Below the pieces are notes generated by a model. The model saw only the letters and a program-made list of their open reading frames with translations. It was not told the origin of the DNA and made no database searches. A program made the position numbers and the translations under genes. From Sinomonas cyclohexanicum (GTDB lineage: Bacteria; Actinomycetota; Actinomycetes; Actinomycetales; Micrococcaceae): a stretch of DNA of 64,000 bases. Shown here in pieces: positions 1 to 9,900 of this stretch (position 1 is the first letter of the stretch; each line of letters opens with the position of its first letter). The stretch spans positions 2,480,001 to 2,544,000 of the forward strand of contig NZ_AP024525.1 of the NCBI RefSeq assembly GCF_020886775.1, in the 5' to 3' direction.

Positions 1-734
1 AAGGCCGCGACGCCGTTGGCGCCGAGGGCGGAACCGGCGTTGAAGCCGAACCAGCCGAACCACAGCAGGCCCGCGCCGAGCATCACGAACGGGAGGTTGT
101 GGGGACGGTGGCTGGGGTCCTTGCCGAAGCCGCGGCGCTTGCCCAGGACGAGGGCGAGGGCCAGGCCGGCCGCGCCGGCGTTGATGTGGACCGCGGTGCC
201 GCCGGCGAAGTCGATGACGCCGAGGCCGTTCAGCCAGCCGCCGATGAAGTTGCCGTTGGCGTCCTTGTTCGCGTCGAACACCCAGTGGGCCACAGGGAAG
301 TAGACGAGGATCGAGAAGAAGAACGCGAAGACCATCCAGGCACCGAACTTCGCGCGGTCCGCGATCGAGCCCGAGATGAGGGCCACGGTGATGATCGCGA
401 ACACGCCCTGGAAGCCCACGAACGCGAGCTCGGGGATCGTGCCGGCCAGCGGCATGTCATCGCCGGTCGAGAGCGTGCCGTGGAGGGCGAACTTGTCGAG
501 GTTGCCGAGGAGGCCACCGAACCAGTCGGTACCGAAGGACATCGAATAGCCGACGAGCACCCAGAGCACGCCCACGAGGGCAATTGCGCCGAAGCTCATC
601 ATCATCATGTTCAGGACGCTCTTGGCGCGCGTCATGCCGCCGTAGAAGAACGCAAGCCCGGGTGTCATGAGCAGCACGAGCGCTGCCGAGGCGAGCACCC
701 AAGCGGTGTCTCCCGCGCTGAGGGTGGGGGTCAT
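1..734 (-). CDS. amtB: Ammonium transporter Amt (partial, C-terminus outside window)
   Basis: Membrane channel that takes up ammonium/ammonia. About 244 residues are present, starting MTPTLSAGDTAWVLAS; the rest runs off the left edge. The Amt features are clear: an early segment with LLMTPGLAFFYGGM, then SFGAIALVGVLWVLVGYSMSF, FQGVFAIITVALISGSIADR, and FAGGTAVHINAGAAGLALALVLG, whose histidine is the first of the conserved pore pair. Several hydrophobic helices are visible, as expected for an 11-helix protein. In many actinobacteria amtB is followed by glnK and glnD, but that side lies outside the window. A four-box GlnR-like operator 110-147 bp upstream suggests nitrogen control. Family assignment is secure. 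Confidence 0.95.
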   Translation of the reverse strand, partial: MTPTLSAGDTAWVLASAALVLLMTPGLAFFYGGMTRAKSVLNMMMMSFGAIALVGVLWVLVGYSMSFGTDWFGGLLGNLDKFALHGTLSTGDDMPLAGTIPELAFVGFQGVFAIITVALISGSIADRAKFGAWMVFAFFFSILVYFPVAHWVFDANKDANGNFIGGWLNGLGVIDFAGGTAVHINAGAAGLALALVLGKRRGFGKDPSHRPHNLPFVMLGAGLLWFGWFGFNAGSALGANGVAA

Positions 735-843
735 GGCTTCTGCCTTTCGAGCGGTGGAGGGACCTTTCGCAACTAGATTCCTCCCGCGGTGTTTCAGTGG
801 GACGCGGACCACATTGCGCCGCCGTTACAACTCGCTCCCCCGC

Positions 844-881
844 GTTAATGCTGGGTCACGGGTGTGTTTCGAGCCTGTTTC
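844..881 (-). promoter_or_regulatory. GlnR-like operator (four boxes on an 11-bp period)
   Basis: Read toward amtB, the boxes are GAAAC (877-881), GAAAC (866-870), GTGAC (855-859) and TTAAC (844-848), each separated by exactly 6 bp. The published actinobacterial GlnR pattern is gTnAc-n6-GaAAc repeated. Boxes two and three are exact, boxes one and four are partial. The position fits nitrogen control of amtB. The site also ends 14 bp before the divergent MFS gene. Binding itself is inferred. Confidence 0.6.
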
Positions 882-895
882 GCTAGGGTTGGTCC

Positions 896-2119
896 ATGCC
901 CAGCACTCCCCCGCGCGTTCCCGTGCCCCGCGACATCTGGGTGCTGGTCGCCGCGGCGTTCGTCATCGCCGTCGGGTTCGGTCTCGTCGCCCCGGTCCTG
1001 CCGCAGCTCGCGACGAGCTTCGGCGTGGGCGCGACTGCCGCCTCGGTGATCGTCAGCGCGTTCGCCCTGTCCCGGCTCGTGCTGGCCCCCGCCGCGGGCT
1101 CCCTCGTGGACCGTCTGGGCGAGCGTCCCGTCTACGTCACCGGGCTGCTGCTCGTGGCCGCCTCGAGCGCGGCCTGCGCCTTCGCCCCCGACTACTGGAC
1201 CCTCCTCGCGGTCCGCGGGCTGGGCGGCATCGGCTCCACGATGTTCACGATCTCCGCCTCGGGCCTGATCGTGCGCCTCGCCCCGCCCGAGGCGCGCGGC
1301 CGAGTGAGCGGGCTGTACGCGGCGTCGTTCCTCATGGGGAGCATCGCCGGGCCGGTGATCGGCGGGCTGCTGGCGGGCTTCGGGCTGCGGGTCCCCTTCC
1401 TCGTCTACGCGGCCGCCCTCATCGTTGCCGCCGCGGTGGTCCAGGCGCTGCTCGGCCGGGGCGGCGCGACCGGCGCGCGCACGACGGCGGCCGCTCGCCC
1501 CCCGCTGCTGCTCGCGGAGGCGCTCCGCGCGGCACAGTACCGCGCCGCGGTCGGATCGAACTTCGCCAACGGGTGGGCAGCGTTCGGGATCCGCATGGCG
1601 CTCGTGCCGCTCTTCGCCTCTGCGGCGCTCGGGGCGGGTCCGCAGGCGGCTGGCCTCGCCCTCGCGCTGTACGCGGTCGGGACGGCCGCGGCCCTGACGT
1701 TCACGGGGCGCCTCGCGGACCGCTGGGGGCGGCGGCCCGTGGCGGTGATCGGGCTGATGTGGACGGCCGTACCCACGGCCCTCCTCGGGGTGAGCGGCTC
1801 GGAGCCGGTGTTCTTCGCGCTGTCCATCGCGGCCGGCTTCGGCGCGGGCTTCCTCGGCCCGTCCCTCCAGGCCACGGTGGCGGACACGATCGGGTCGGAC
1901 CGCAGCGGCGGCCGCCCGCTCGCGGTGTTCCAGATGGCCTCGGACGTGGGCAGCATCCTCGGCCCGCTGGTCGCCGGTGCACTCGCGGACGGGATCGGCT
2001 ACGGATGGGCGTTCGCCGTCTCCGGCGGGTGCCTCCTCGCGGCCGTCCCCCTGTGGGCCCGGCGCTCGGTGCCCAGCCCCCGAGGGCAGCTCCCCCTCCG
2101 CGAGAGCGACCTGTCCTGA
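896..2119 (+). CDS. MFS transporter
   Basis: 407-residue integral membrane protein with about 12 hydrophobic helices, the size of a drug/H+ antiporter-type MFS member. The family signature between helices 2 and 3 is AGSLVDRLGERPVYVTG (residues about 67-82), and its degenerate copy GRLADRWGRRPVAVIG follows in the second half. The start at 896 (MPSTPPRVPVPRDIW) leaves a 15-residue cytoplasmic tail before helix 1. The ribosome binding site is weak (AGGGTTGG). The gene is divergent from amtB, and the GlnR-like boxes lie directly upstream, so co-regulation is possible. The substrate cannot be read from sequence. It converges on the oxidase gene with a 33-bp gap. Confidence 0.85.
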   Translation: MPSTPPRVPVPRDIWVLVAAAFVIAVGFGLVAPVLPQLATSFGVGATAASVIVSAFALSRLVLAPAAGSLVDRLGERPVYVTGLLLVAASSAACAFAPDYWTLLAVRGLGGIGSTMFTISASGLIVRLAPPEARGRVSGLYAASFLMGSIAGPVIGGLLAGFGLRVPFLVYAAALIVAAAVVQALLGRGGATGARTTAAARPPLLLAEALRAAQYRAAVGSNFANGWAAFGIRMALVPLFASAALGAGPQAAGLALALYAVGTAAALTFTGRLADRWGRRPVAVIGLMWTAVPTALLGVSGSEPVFFALSIAAGFGAGFLGPSLQATVADTIGSDRSGGRPLAVFQMASDVGSILGPLVAGALADGIGYGWAFAVSGGCLLAAVPLWARRSVPSPRGQLPLRESDLS

Positions 2120-2152
2120 ACCCCCACCCCGGACGGACCCGACCCGGGCCGC

Positions 2153-5100
2153 TCAGCCGTGCCGGAAGACCACCACGGCGGAGAGCCACGTGGTCCGGGC
2201 GCCGGTGCTGAACGTCGCATTGGGCGCAGCCCCAGCGACGGGCTGCTGGTCTTCGACGACGAACTCCATGTCCGGGGTGGGCGAGACGTTGACCCGCTGG
2301 GTGTAGCCGGCTCCCGCCCCCAGCGTGTCCCCGAACCCTGAGTCTGCATAGAATCCCACCGCGAGCTCGTTCGCGCCGGAGACCGGCGCCGTCGCACCGG
2401 ACGCGACCGTCGCGGCCGAGCCGGCGGTCGTGCCGGTGGCATGCGCCTGGACGTCGACCGACCCGGTGCCCGCGGCTGTGGAGAGCCCCGCATACTCGAG
2501 GGCACCGATGCCGATGTCCGCTGGCGCCGTCGTCGTGGCGCTGACGCTCACCGGGGAACCGCCGCCCGCCGTGACCGGGGCGCTCCAGACGCTCAGTTCG
2601 GTGTGTTCCGAGGCGGCGAAGTGAGTCAGCTCCGTGTAGGTGTTCCCGGCGGAGTCGGTCACGGCGCTCGCGGTCGGCGACCCGGGGCCCCAGACGCCAA
2701 CCTCGACGACGAACCTGTCGCCGGAGCGGACGGGCTTGCCGAGGGAAACGGTCGCGGAGGGGGCATTGGCCACGTGTGCCGAGGCCTGCTGGATGAACGC
2801 AGGTATGACCGCGGTCGACGGCGTGACGCTGTTGGACGGCGCCGATGCTGGCGAGGTCCCGGCCACGTTGGCCGCGGTGACGGTGAACGTGTACGGCGTA
2901 CCGTTGGCCAGGCCGGACACGGTGGCCGTGGTGGGAGCTGGGCTTCCCGTCACCGTGGTCGGTGCGAGCGCCGTTCCTCCCGTCCACGGGGTCACAGTGT
3001 AGGACGTGATGGGAGCACCGCCGTTGGCCGGGGCGGTCCACCCGACGATGGCCGAGGTGTTGCCGGCCGTCGCCGTGACACCGGTCGGCGCGGCGGGTGC
3101 TGAAGGCTGGGGCCCGAGGTGGACGGTCGCCGCCAGGGAGGGGACACCGCTGGCGTTGAGGATGAACAGCATATAGTCGCCGGGCGGTGCGTAGGATCCG
3201 CCCGTCGGAGCCTGGATGCTCAGCGCCCCTGAGCCGGCGCTGAACGTCAGCGGAACGAAGTGCTGGTCCATGTCGGCCTGATGGGTGTCCGCGGCGAAGG
3301 AGACGAGGTTGACCGCCGAGATCGATGCGGCGTCCGGGGTGCTCACGCTGAACGTTGCGCCGTAGTACGCCGCCGAGGGCGCCTGGCTGATCGTGGGCCG
3401 CGCCCCGCCGAGCAGGTAGGAGGGCGAGTACACCTGCGCGCTGTACTGGCCCGGGTTGTTGAGCGAGTCCTCGTGCCCGCCCCCGGCCACGAGGACGCTC
3501 CCGTCGGGCTGGAGCACGGCACTCGAGTGGTAGTTGCGGGCCGTGGCGAGCGAGCCGATGACGCTCCACGCTCCCGTCGCGGGGTCCCAGATCTCGGCGG
3601 GCAGCACACCGCTCGTGACCTGCGTCTGGTCTGAGCTGGGCTCTCCGCCGACCGCGAGGACCCGGCCATCGGCCAGCGTCACGAGCGTGTGGTAGACCCG
3701 CGCATAGTTCATGGGCGCGATCGCGGTCCACGTGGGCGCGCCGGCCGTGAGGTCGATCGTCGCGGCCCCGGCGACCGCGGGCGACGTCGTGATCACGCTC
3801 TGCGCGCCGCCGCTGTAGAGGATCTTCCCGGGGCGGTACATGACCGGCGAGCCGTTCGTCAGTCCGCTCGGGCCGACGGAGGTCCAGGTCTGCGCCGCGG
3901 CGTCGAGCCAGTAGGACACGTCCTCAGATGGTCCGATGGTGAGGACCTTGCCGTTGGGGGCGAGGAACGAGAACGGGTACTCCTCCTCGTGGATCTGCGA
4001 GGTGCTGATCTTGGACAGGGCGGTCCACGTGTTCGCTGCGGGGTCGTAGACCTCGGGGGTGTCCGCCCAGGCCGAGGGGCTCGAGGAGTTCCCGCTGATC
4101 GCCACGTACCTCCCATCGGGGAGCTCGACGAGGTCCGGGTACCACCGCGGCGAGTTCATGCTCGCGGCCCGGCTCCAGGTCTGGTCCGTGGGATCGAACA
4201 CGTTCGTGTCCGTCAGGCCGAGGTTGCCCGTTGTCGTGGCGCCATAGCCGCCAGCGACGATGACGCGCCCGTCGGGGAGCTTCGCGTTGCCCGAGCAGAA
4301 GATGCTTGACGGCGCGTTCACAGTGGTGAACGTCTTGGCAGCCGGGTCGTAGACCGACGTCGGCTCGGGGGTCTCCCAGCCGTCCCACACGAGGAGCTTC
4401 CCCGAGTCGAGCACCACGGAATGGACTGCGACGACCGGCCAGGTCGCGAGCGCGCCCCACTGGCCGTTGGCGGTGGTGCTCGGAGTGACCGCGTTCGAGG
4501 CGGCCGACGTCGGTCCGGTGCCGATCGCGTTCGTGGCGCTGACGGTGAACGTGTAGGACGTGCCGTTCGCTAGCCCCGTGATCTGGGCCGAAGTGGCCGG
4601 AGGCGTCCCGATGACCGTCGTGGCCTTCTGCGCGGCGCCCCCCGAGTAGGGGGTCACAGTGTAGGAGGTGATCTGGGATCCGCCGTCCGAGGGGGCGGTC
4701 CAGGATACGGTCGCGCCGCCGTTCCCCGGGCTCGCGGCGACCCCGGTGGGCGCCCCCGGTACGGTTGCGTTCGGCGTGCTCGCCGGGCGGAAGACGACCG
4801 CAGCGGCAAGCCACGTCGTGTTCGCGCCCGTCGTGAATCCGGCGCTCGGCGTTGCGCCGGACGCGACGGGCGCATCCTCGGCCGCGAGCTCCATGTCGGA
4901 GGTCTTCGAGACGTTGGTCCGCACCGTGAAGCCGGGGCCGCCGCCGATGGTGTCGCCGAAGCCCGAATCGGCGTAGAACCCCACCGCGAGCTCTCCGGCG
5001 GCGGTCGTGGCGGGCGTGGGGCCCGAGGCGACAGTGCCGGCCGCAGACGTGGTCCCCGCGGCCTGTGCGTGGACGTCCATCGCGGCGACGCCCGCCGCGG

Positions 5101-5527
5101 ACGACAGTCCCGAGTACTCGAGCACGGCGATGCCGACGTCGGCGGCGGACGTCGGCTTGACCGTGACCGTGGGCTTCGTGCCGCCGCCGGCCGTCACCGG
5201 TGCGGTCCACACGCTCAGCTCGGTGTGTTCCGAGGCGGTGAAGTGCAGCAGCTCGGTGTAGGCGTTGCCCGCGGAGTCGGTGACGCTCGCAGCCGTCGCT
5301 GACGACGAGTTCCAGATGCCCACCTCAACGACGAGCCTGTTCCCCGCGGTCACGGCCGAGGCCGGTGCGACGGCGAGGGAAGCCGTTCCGCCTTTGTGTG
5401 CAGCAACCTGCTGGACGAAGGCGGGCGGGGTCGAGGCGGCGTGCGCCGGGACGGCAACGAGGCCGAAGAACGCGGTGGCGACCACGGTCACGGCGGCAAG
5501 GGCGGAAGTACGGCGTGCGGGGAGCAT
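2153..5527 (-). CDS. Secreted copper radical oxidase (galactose/glyoxal oxidase-like, AA5 type)
   Basis: 1124 residues. A Sec signal peptide ends near AHA (29-31). Then come a roughly 215-residue beta module (35-248), a fibronectin type III domain (about 257-349), a kelch propeller (about 355-700), a C-terminal early-set domain (about 707-805), a second Fn3 (about 810-905) and a second copy of the first module (909-1123). All residues expected for the copper/Cys-Tyr radical site are present: Cys411 (IFCSG), Tyr463 (RWYP), Tyr666-His667 (NYHSSA) and His749 (DTHQ). It should therefore oxidise alcohols or aldehydes to H2O2 outside the cell; the substrate is unknown. GlxA of Streptomyces is a known bacterial relative. 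An AGGAGGA site lies 5 bp before ATG. The two end modules (FVQQ.../FIQQ...) share motifs such as SEHTELSVW and GFYADSGFGDT and are of unknown function, possibly binding. Confidence 0.85.
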   Translation of the reverse strand: MLPARRTSALAAVTVVATAFFGLVAVPAHAASTPPAFVQQVAAHKGGTASLAVAPASAVTAGNRLVVEVGIWNSSSATAASVTDSAGNAYTELLHFTASEHTELSVWTAPVTAGGGTKPTVTVKPTSAADVGIAVLEYSGLSSAAGVAAMDVHAQAAGTTSAAGTVASGPTPATTAAGELAVGFYADSGFGDTIGGGPGFTVRTNVSKTSDMELAAEDAPVASGATPSAGFTTGANTTWLAAAVVFRPASTPNATVPGAPTGVAASPGNGGATVSWTAPSDGGSQITSYTVTPYSGGAAQKATTVIGTPPATSAQITGLANGTSYTFTVSATNAIGTGPTSAASNAVTPSTTANGQWGALATWPVVAVHSVVLDSGKLLVWDGWETPEPTSVYDPAAKTFTTVNAPSSIFCSGNAKLPDGRVIVAGGYGATTTGNLGLTDTNVFDPTDQTWSRAASMNSPRWYPDLVELPDGRYVAISGNSSSPSAWADTPEVYDPAANTWTALSKISTSQIHEEEYPFSFLAPNGKVLTIGPSEDVSYWLDAAAQTWTSVGPSGLTNGSPVMYRPGKILYSGGAQSVITTSPAVAGAATIDLTAGAPTWTAIAPMNYARVYHTLVTLADGRVLAVGGEPSSDQTQVTSGVLPAEIWDPATGAWSVIGSLATARNYHSSAVLQPDGSVLVAGGGHEDSLNNPGQYSAQVYSPSYLLGGARPTISQAPSAAYYGATFSVSTPDAASISAVNLVSFAADTHQADMDQHFVPLTFSAGSGALSIQAPTGGSYAPPGDYMLFILNASGVPSLAATVHLGPQPSAPAAPTGVTATAGNTSAIVGWTAPANGGAPITSYTVTPWTGGTALAPTTVTGSPAPTTATVSGLANGTPYTFTVTAANVAGTSPASAPSNSVTPSTAVIPAFIQQASAHVANAPSATVSLGKPVRSGDRFVVEVGVWGPGSPTASAVTDSAGNTYTELTHFAASEHTELSVWSAPVTAGGGSPVSVSATTTAPADIGIGALEYAGLSTAAGTGSVDVQAHATGTTAGSAATVASGATAPVSGANELAVGFYADSGFGDTLGAGAGYTQRVNVSPTPDMEFVVEDQQPVAGAAPNATFSTGARTTWLSAVVVFRHG

Positions 5528-5646
5528 CGCTCCTCCTCGTGCTCAGACCAGGAAGGGAACGCGCCCCGTCTGAAAACCGTGCTCCGCTCTCCCCGCGCGT
5601 GTCAAGGCTCCGCGGTGTAGGCCGCGCGGACGGCCGCGGCGTCGCG

Positions 5647-6867
5647 CTACGCGAGGATCGCGTCCACGAAGCCCTCGGCGTCGAACGGGGCAAGGTCGTC
5701 CGGGCCCTCGCCGAGGCCCACGAGCTTGACGGGGACGCCGAGCTGCTTCTGGATGGCCACGACGATGCCGCCCTTCGCGGTGCCGTCGAGCTTGGTCAGG
5801 ACGATGCCGGTGATGTCGACGACCTCGCCGAACACCTTGGCCTGGGTGAGCCCGTTCTGGCCGGTGGTCGCATCGAGCACGAGGAGGACCTCGTCCACCT
5901 CCGCCTGCTTCTCGATGACGCGCTTGACCTTGCCGAGCTCGTCCATGAGCCCGACCTTGTTCTGGAGCCGCCCGGCAGTGTCGACCATGACGACGTCGAC
6001 CTCCTGCTCGATGCCCGCCTTGACGGCCTCGAACGCGACCGAGGCGGGGTCCGCGCCGTCGACATCCGACTTGACGGTGGGCACGCCGACGCGGGCGCCC
6101 CACGTGGCGAGCTGCTGGGCTGCGGCCGCGCGGAAGGTGTCGGCAGCACCGAGGATCACGTCCTTGTCCTCGGCCACGAGAACGCGCGCGAGCTTGCCGA
6201 CGGTTGTGGTCTTGCCGACGCCGTTGACGCCCACCACGAGCACGACGGCGGGCTTGCCGTCCACGCGGGAGACCTTGAGGGAGCGGTCCATGGTCGGGTC
6301 GACGAGCTTGATGAGCTCCTCGCGCAGCATGGACTTGACCTCCTCGGGGCTGCGCGTTCCCATGACCTTGACCCGATCGCGGAGCGTGTCCACGAGCGCG
6401 AGGCTGGGCTCGGTGCCGATGTCCGCGAGCAGAAGGGTCTCCTCGACCTCGTCCCACACGTCCTCATCGATCTTGTCGCCCGAGAGCAGGGCCAGCAGGC
6501 CCTTGCCGAAGAGGCTGTTGCTCTTGACGAGCCGCTCGCGCAGGCGCTGGAGGCGGCCCGCCACCGGGGCCGGCGTCTCGGTGGGGACGCGCTCGGTGAC
6601 GGCCTCATCAAGGACGTCCTCTGCGGGAGCCTCGCCCTCGGGCTCCGCCGGGGCGGGCAGCGTGCCCACGCCGGCGGGCGGCGCGTGGTCGGCGTCGAGG
6701 ACGCTGGGCTGGGCCGGGGTGATGGCCCGGTCGTTGGCGTCGCGCGGGCCGGGGTAGTTGATCTTCTTCCGGCGGCCGCTGACGAGGCCGATGACGATCC
6801 CGGCGACGATCAGGATCGCGACCGCAACGATGATGATGACGGGCAGCAGGGCGGAAAGGTCTGTCAC
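5647..6867 (-). CDS. ftsY: Signal recognition particle receptor FtsY
   Basis: 406 residues. The SRP receptor GTPase docks SRP-ribosome complexes at the Sec translocon. An N-terminal membrane helix (about 8-30, LPVIIIVAVAILIVAGIVIG) is followed by an acidic Pro-rich linker (40-100), the helical N domain and the G domain. G-domain motifs are GVNGVGKTTT (213-222), DTAGR, TKLDGTAKGG and a C-terminal GLGEGPDDL. The membrane helix at the N-terminus is typical of actinobacterial FtsY. It lies 50 bp downstream of smc on the same strand, a common arrangement, so the two are probably cotranscribed. Confidence 0.97.
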   Translation of the reverse strand: MTDLSALLPVIIIVAVAILIVAGIVIGLVSGRRKKINYPGPRDANDRAITPAQPSVLDADHAPPAGVGTLPAPAEPEGEAPAEDVLDEAVTERVPTETPAPVAGRLQRLRERLVKSNSLFGKGLLALLSGDKIDEDVWDEVEETLLLADIGTEPSLALVDTLRDRVKVMGTRSPEEVKSMLREELIKLVDPTMDRSLKVSRVDGKPAVVLVVGVNGVGKTTTVGKLARVLVAEDKDVILGAADTFRAAAAQQLATWGARVGVPTVKSDVDGADPASVAFEAVKAGIEQEVDVVMVDTAGRLQNKVGLMDELGKVKRVIEKQAEVDEVLLVLDATTGQNGLTQAKVFGEVVDITGIVLTKLDGTAKGGIVVAIQKQLGVPVKLVGLGEGPDDLAPFDAEGFVDAILA

Positions 6868-6917
6868 GGTCCTAGCTTCTCACAGCCCCGACGGGCGTTC
6901 GGGGGGCGTGCGCTGGC

Positions 6918-9900
6918 TCACGCCCCGACGTCGACGCGGTCGAGCTTCTGGCTGATCACGGTCGAGACGCCGTCGCCGCGCATCGAGACCCCGTAGAGGG
7001 CGTCCGCGACCTCCATGGTCCGCTTCTGGTGGGTGATCACGATGAGCTGGCTCGATTCGCGCAGCTCCTCGAAGATCGTGATGAGCCGCCCCAGATTCGT
7101 GTCGTCCAGGGCCGCCTCGACCTCGTCCATGACGTAGAACGGCGAGGGCCTGGCCTTGAAGATCGCGACGAGCAGCGCAACGGCGGTGAGCGAGCGCTCG
7201 CCGCCGGAGAGCAAGGACAGCCTCTTGATCTTCTTTCCGGCGGGCCGGGCCTCGACTTCGATGCCGGTGCCGAGAAGGTCGTCCGGGTCCGTCAGCACGA
7301 GCCGGCCCTCTCCGCCGGGGAAGAGCCGGCCGAACACCCGCTCGAACTGGACGGAGGTGTCCGCGAACGCCTCCGCGAAGACCTTCTGCACGCGCTCGTC
7401 GACCTCGGCAATGATCTGCAGGAGGTCCTTGCGGCTCTTCTGCAGGTCCTCGAGCTGGGTGGCGAGGAAGCGGTGGCGCTCCTCGAGGGCGGCGAACTCC
7501 TCGAGGGCGAGCGGGTTGACCTTTCCCAGCGCCGCGAGGTCGCGTTCGGCCTTCTTGAGGCGCTTCTCCTGCTCGGCGCGCACAAACGGCACTCCGCCCT
7601 CGAGCGGCTGCCCGTCGTCGTCCACCTCGACCCGGAGCGCGGCCCACTTGTCCGAACCCTCCTCCAGGGGGACGGGAACGGGGCGGTCCGGCCCGAAGCC
7701 ACGGATCAGCTCGTCTGCGGCCAACCCGAGCTCGTCCACGGCCCGCTCGGCCAGCGCCTCGAGCCTGAGGCGCTGCTCCGCCCGTGCGAGCTCGTCGCGG
7801 TGGGCGGCGTCATTGAGGCCCGCGAGTTCCCGGGCAAGCTCGCCGTTGCGGCCGCGGAGGGACCCGAGTTTCGCATCGAGCTCGGCCCGCAGGGCTTCGG
7901 CCTCGTCCCGGGCGCTGGCCGCGTCGTCCACCGCCCGGTCCATGCGGGCCAGCCCGATCCGCGCTGCCTGTGCGACTGAGGCGGCACGCGCTGCCTCGCG
8001 CGACCGGTGCTCCGCGCGCCGCCGTGCCTCCTCGGCCGCGCGGCGCTCCGATTCCGCCGCCCGCTCGAGCGATTGGACACGCGCCTGCAGGGACCGGTGC
8101 TGCTCCTCGGCGGCGCGCAGCGCGAGCCGCGCCTCGAGCTCCCGTGCACGCGCGGTGGCCGCTTCCGCCTGCAGGCGGTCGCGGTCCTGGGCATCCGGTT
8201 CCTGGGCGTCCGGGGCCTCCTCGGCGAGCTCGAGTCGCTCGGCGGCCGCCTCGAGGGCCACTTGCTCGGCCTCGAGCTGCGTGCGGGCGGCCTCGAGCGC
8301 CGACCTCTGGCGCTCCTCCTCCGCGGCGGCGCCACGCAGCTGCGTACCGAGGGCGGCGAGCTTCTCGGCCACGGCGGCGAAGCGTGCGTCTGAGTCGTTC
8401 AGGGCCGCCAGCGCGGTGTCAGCGCGCTCGCGGGCCTCCCGCTCGCGCTCTTGGGCGCCGGAGAGGGCGAACCCGCAGCGCTCATACTCGGCCTGGGCCG
8501 AGGCGTGCGCCGCGCGGGCCGCCTCGAGCAGCCCCTGCAGCTCCATCGTCGAGGGTGCCCCCGACGATCCGCCGCGCATCCCCGCCGCGGTGACCAGATC
8601 GCCGTCGTGCGTCACCACGGTGAGCTCGGGATGCTTGCCGGCCAGCGCGATCGCCTCGGCGAGCGTACGCACGACGGCGGCCTGCCGGACCAGGTGCGCG
8701 ACCGCGCCGGCGATGCGATGGTCCGGGGCCAGCACGTCGGAGAGCCAGCGCGCGCCCTCGGGGAGCGCGTACCCGGAACGGTCGATGGGCGCATCTATGT
8801 GTACCCGAGACGCTGAAGGTGGTGGATCTTGTGTACCCGAGACGGGGTGGAGGAGGGCTGCCTGGCCGGCGTCGTCCAGCCTGAGCGCCTCGAGCGCCTC
8901 CCGCGCCGCCTCGGCCCCCGCCATCGCGAGGCCCTCGGCGAACGGGCCGAGCACGGCGGCGGCCGCGGCCTCGAAACCGGGCTCGACCCGCACGAGGTCG
9001 GCCACCCTGCCGAGCACCCCCCGTGCGCCCGCGGCGACGGTGCCGGTCGCGTCGCGGTCCTTGAAGCCGGTCTGCAGGGCCTCGATCCGGGCCTCGTGCG
9101 CCTGCTTCGCGGCGGCAGCCCTGCGACGGCGCTCGAGCAGCGCCTCGCGCTCTGCCTCCGCCTCGGCGAGCTCGGCGGCGGCCCCCTCATAGGCCGTGTC
9201 GAGGTCCTCCTCGCCGGCCTCGACGCCGGCGATCTGGTTCTCGAGGGCCGTGTAGTCGCTCCGGGCCGCGCGCTGCCGCTCGGCGGCGCCGGCGAGGTTC
9301 TCGCGCAGGCGCCCGATCTCCCCCTCGGCGGCCTCGACGCGGCTCCGTACCGCGGCGACCTGCCCGCCCAGGCGCGCGAGGCCCTCCCTGCGGTCCGCCT
9401 GCGCCCTGAGGAGTGCTGTGTGCCGACGGTCCTCGGCCGTGGCCGCCTCCTCGGCCGTCACGCGCGCCCCCTCGGCCTCGGCGAGGACCTCGGCGCGCAT
9501 CTCCACAGCGTCCGCGGCCGCCTCGAGTTCGAGACGCAGCTCGTCGGCCTGGCGTTGCAGCGCCTCCGGGTCCCGGCCTCGCGAGGGCGGCTCGGAGGAG
9601 CCGAGGAGGCGGCGGCGCTCCTCGGCGAGCGAGGCGAGGGCCCGCAGCCGCTCCCTGCCTTGCGAGAGGCGATACCACGTGTCCCGGGAGGCGTTCACGA
9701 GGGGCGTCGCGGCAGCTGCGGAACGCTCCGCCTCGGCCTGCTCGCGCTGGCCGGCATCGAGCTCGCCCTGGACGGCGGCCCGGCGTGCGTCCAGCGCGCT
9801 GAGGTCCGCCTCTTCCTGCTCCATCGCGGTGCGGAGCGTCACGAGGTCGTCGGCGAGGAGCCGAGCCCGGGCGTCTCGGACATCGGCCTGGATGGTCTGG

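Noticed and set aside
1701-3731. Open frame of 676 codons on the minus strand at the MFS/oxidase junction
   Set aside because: Runs in a wrong frame of the oxidase gene and antisense to the MFS gene; Arg/His/Gly-rich without motifs.
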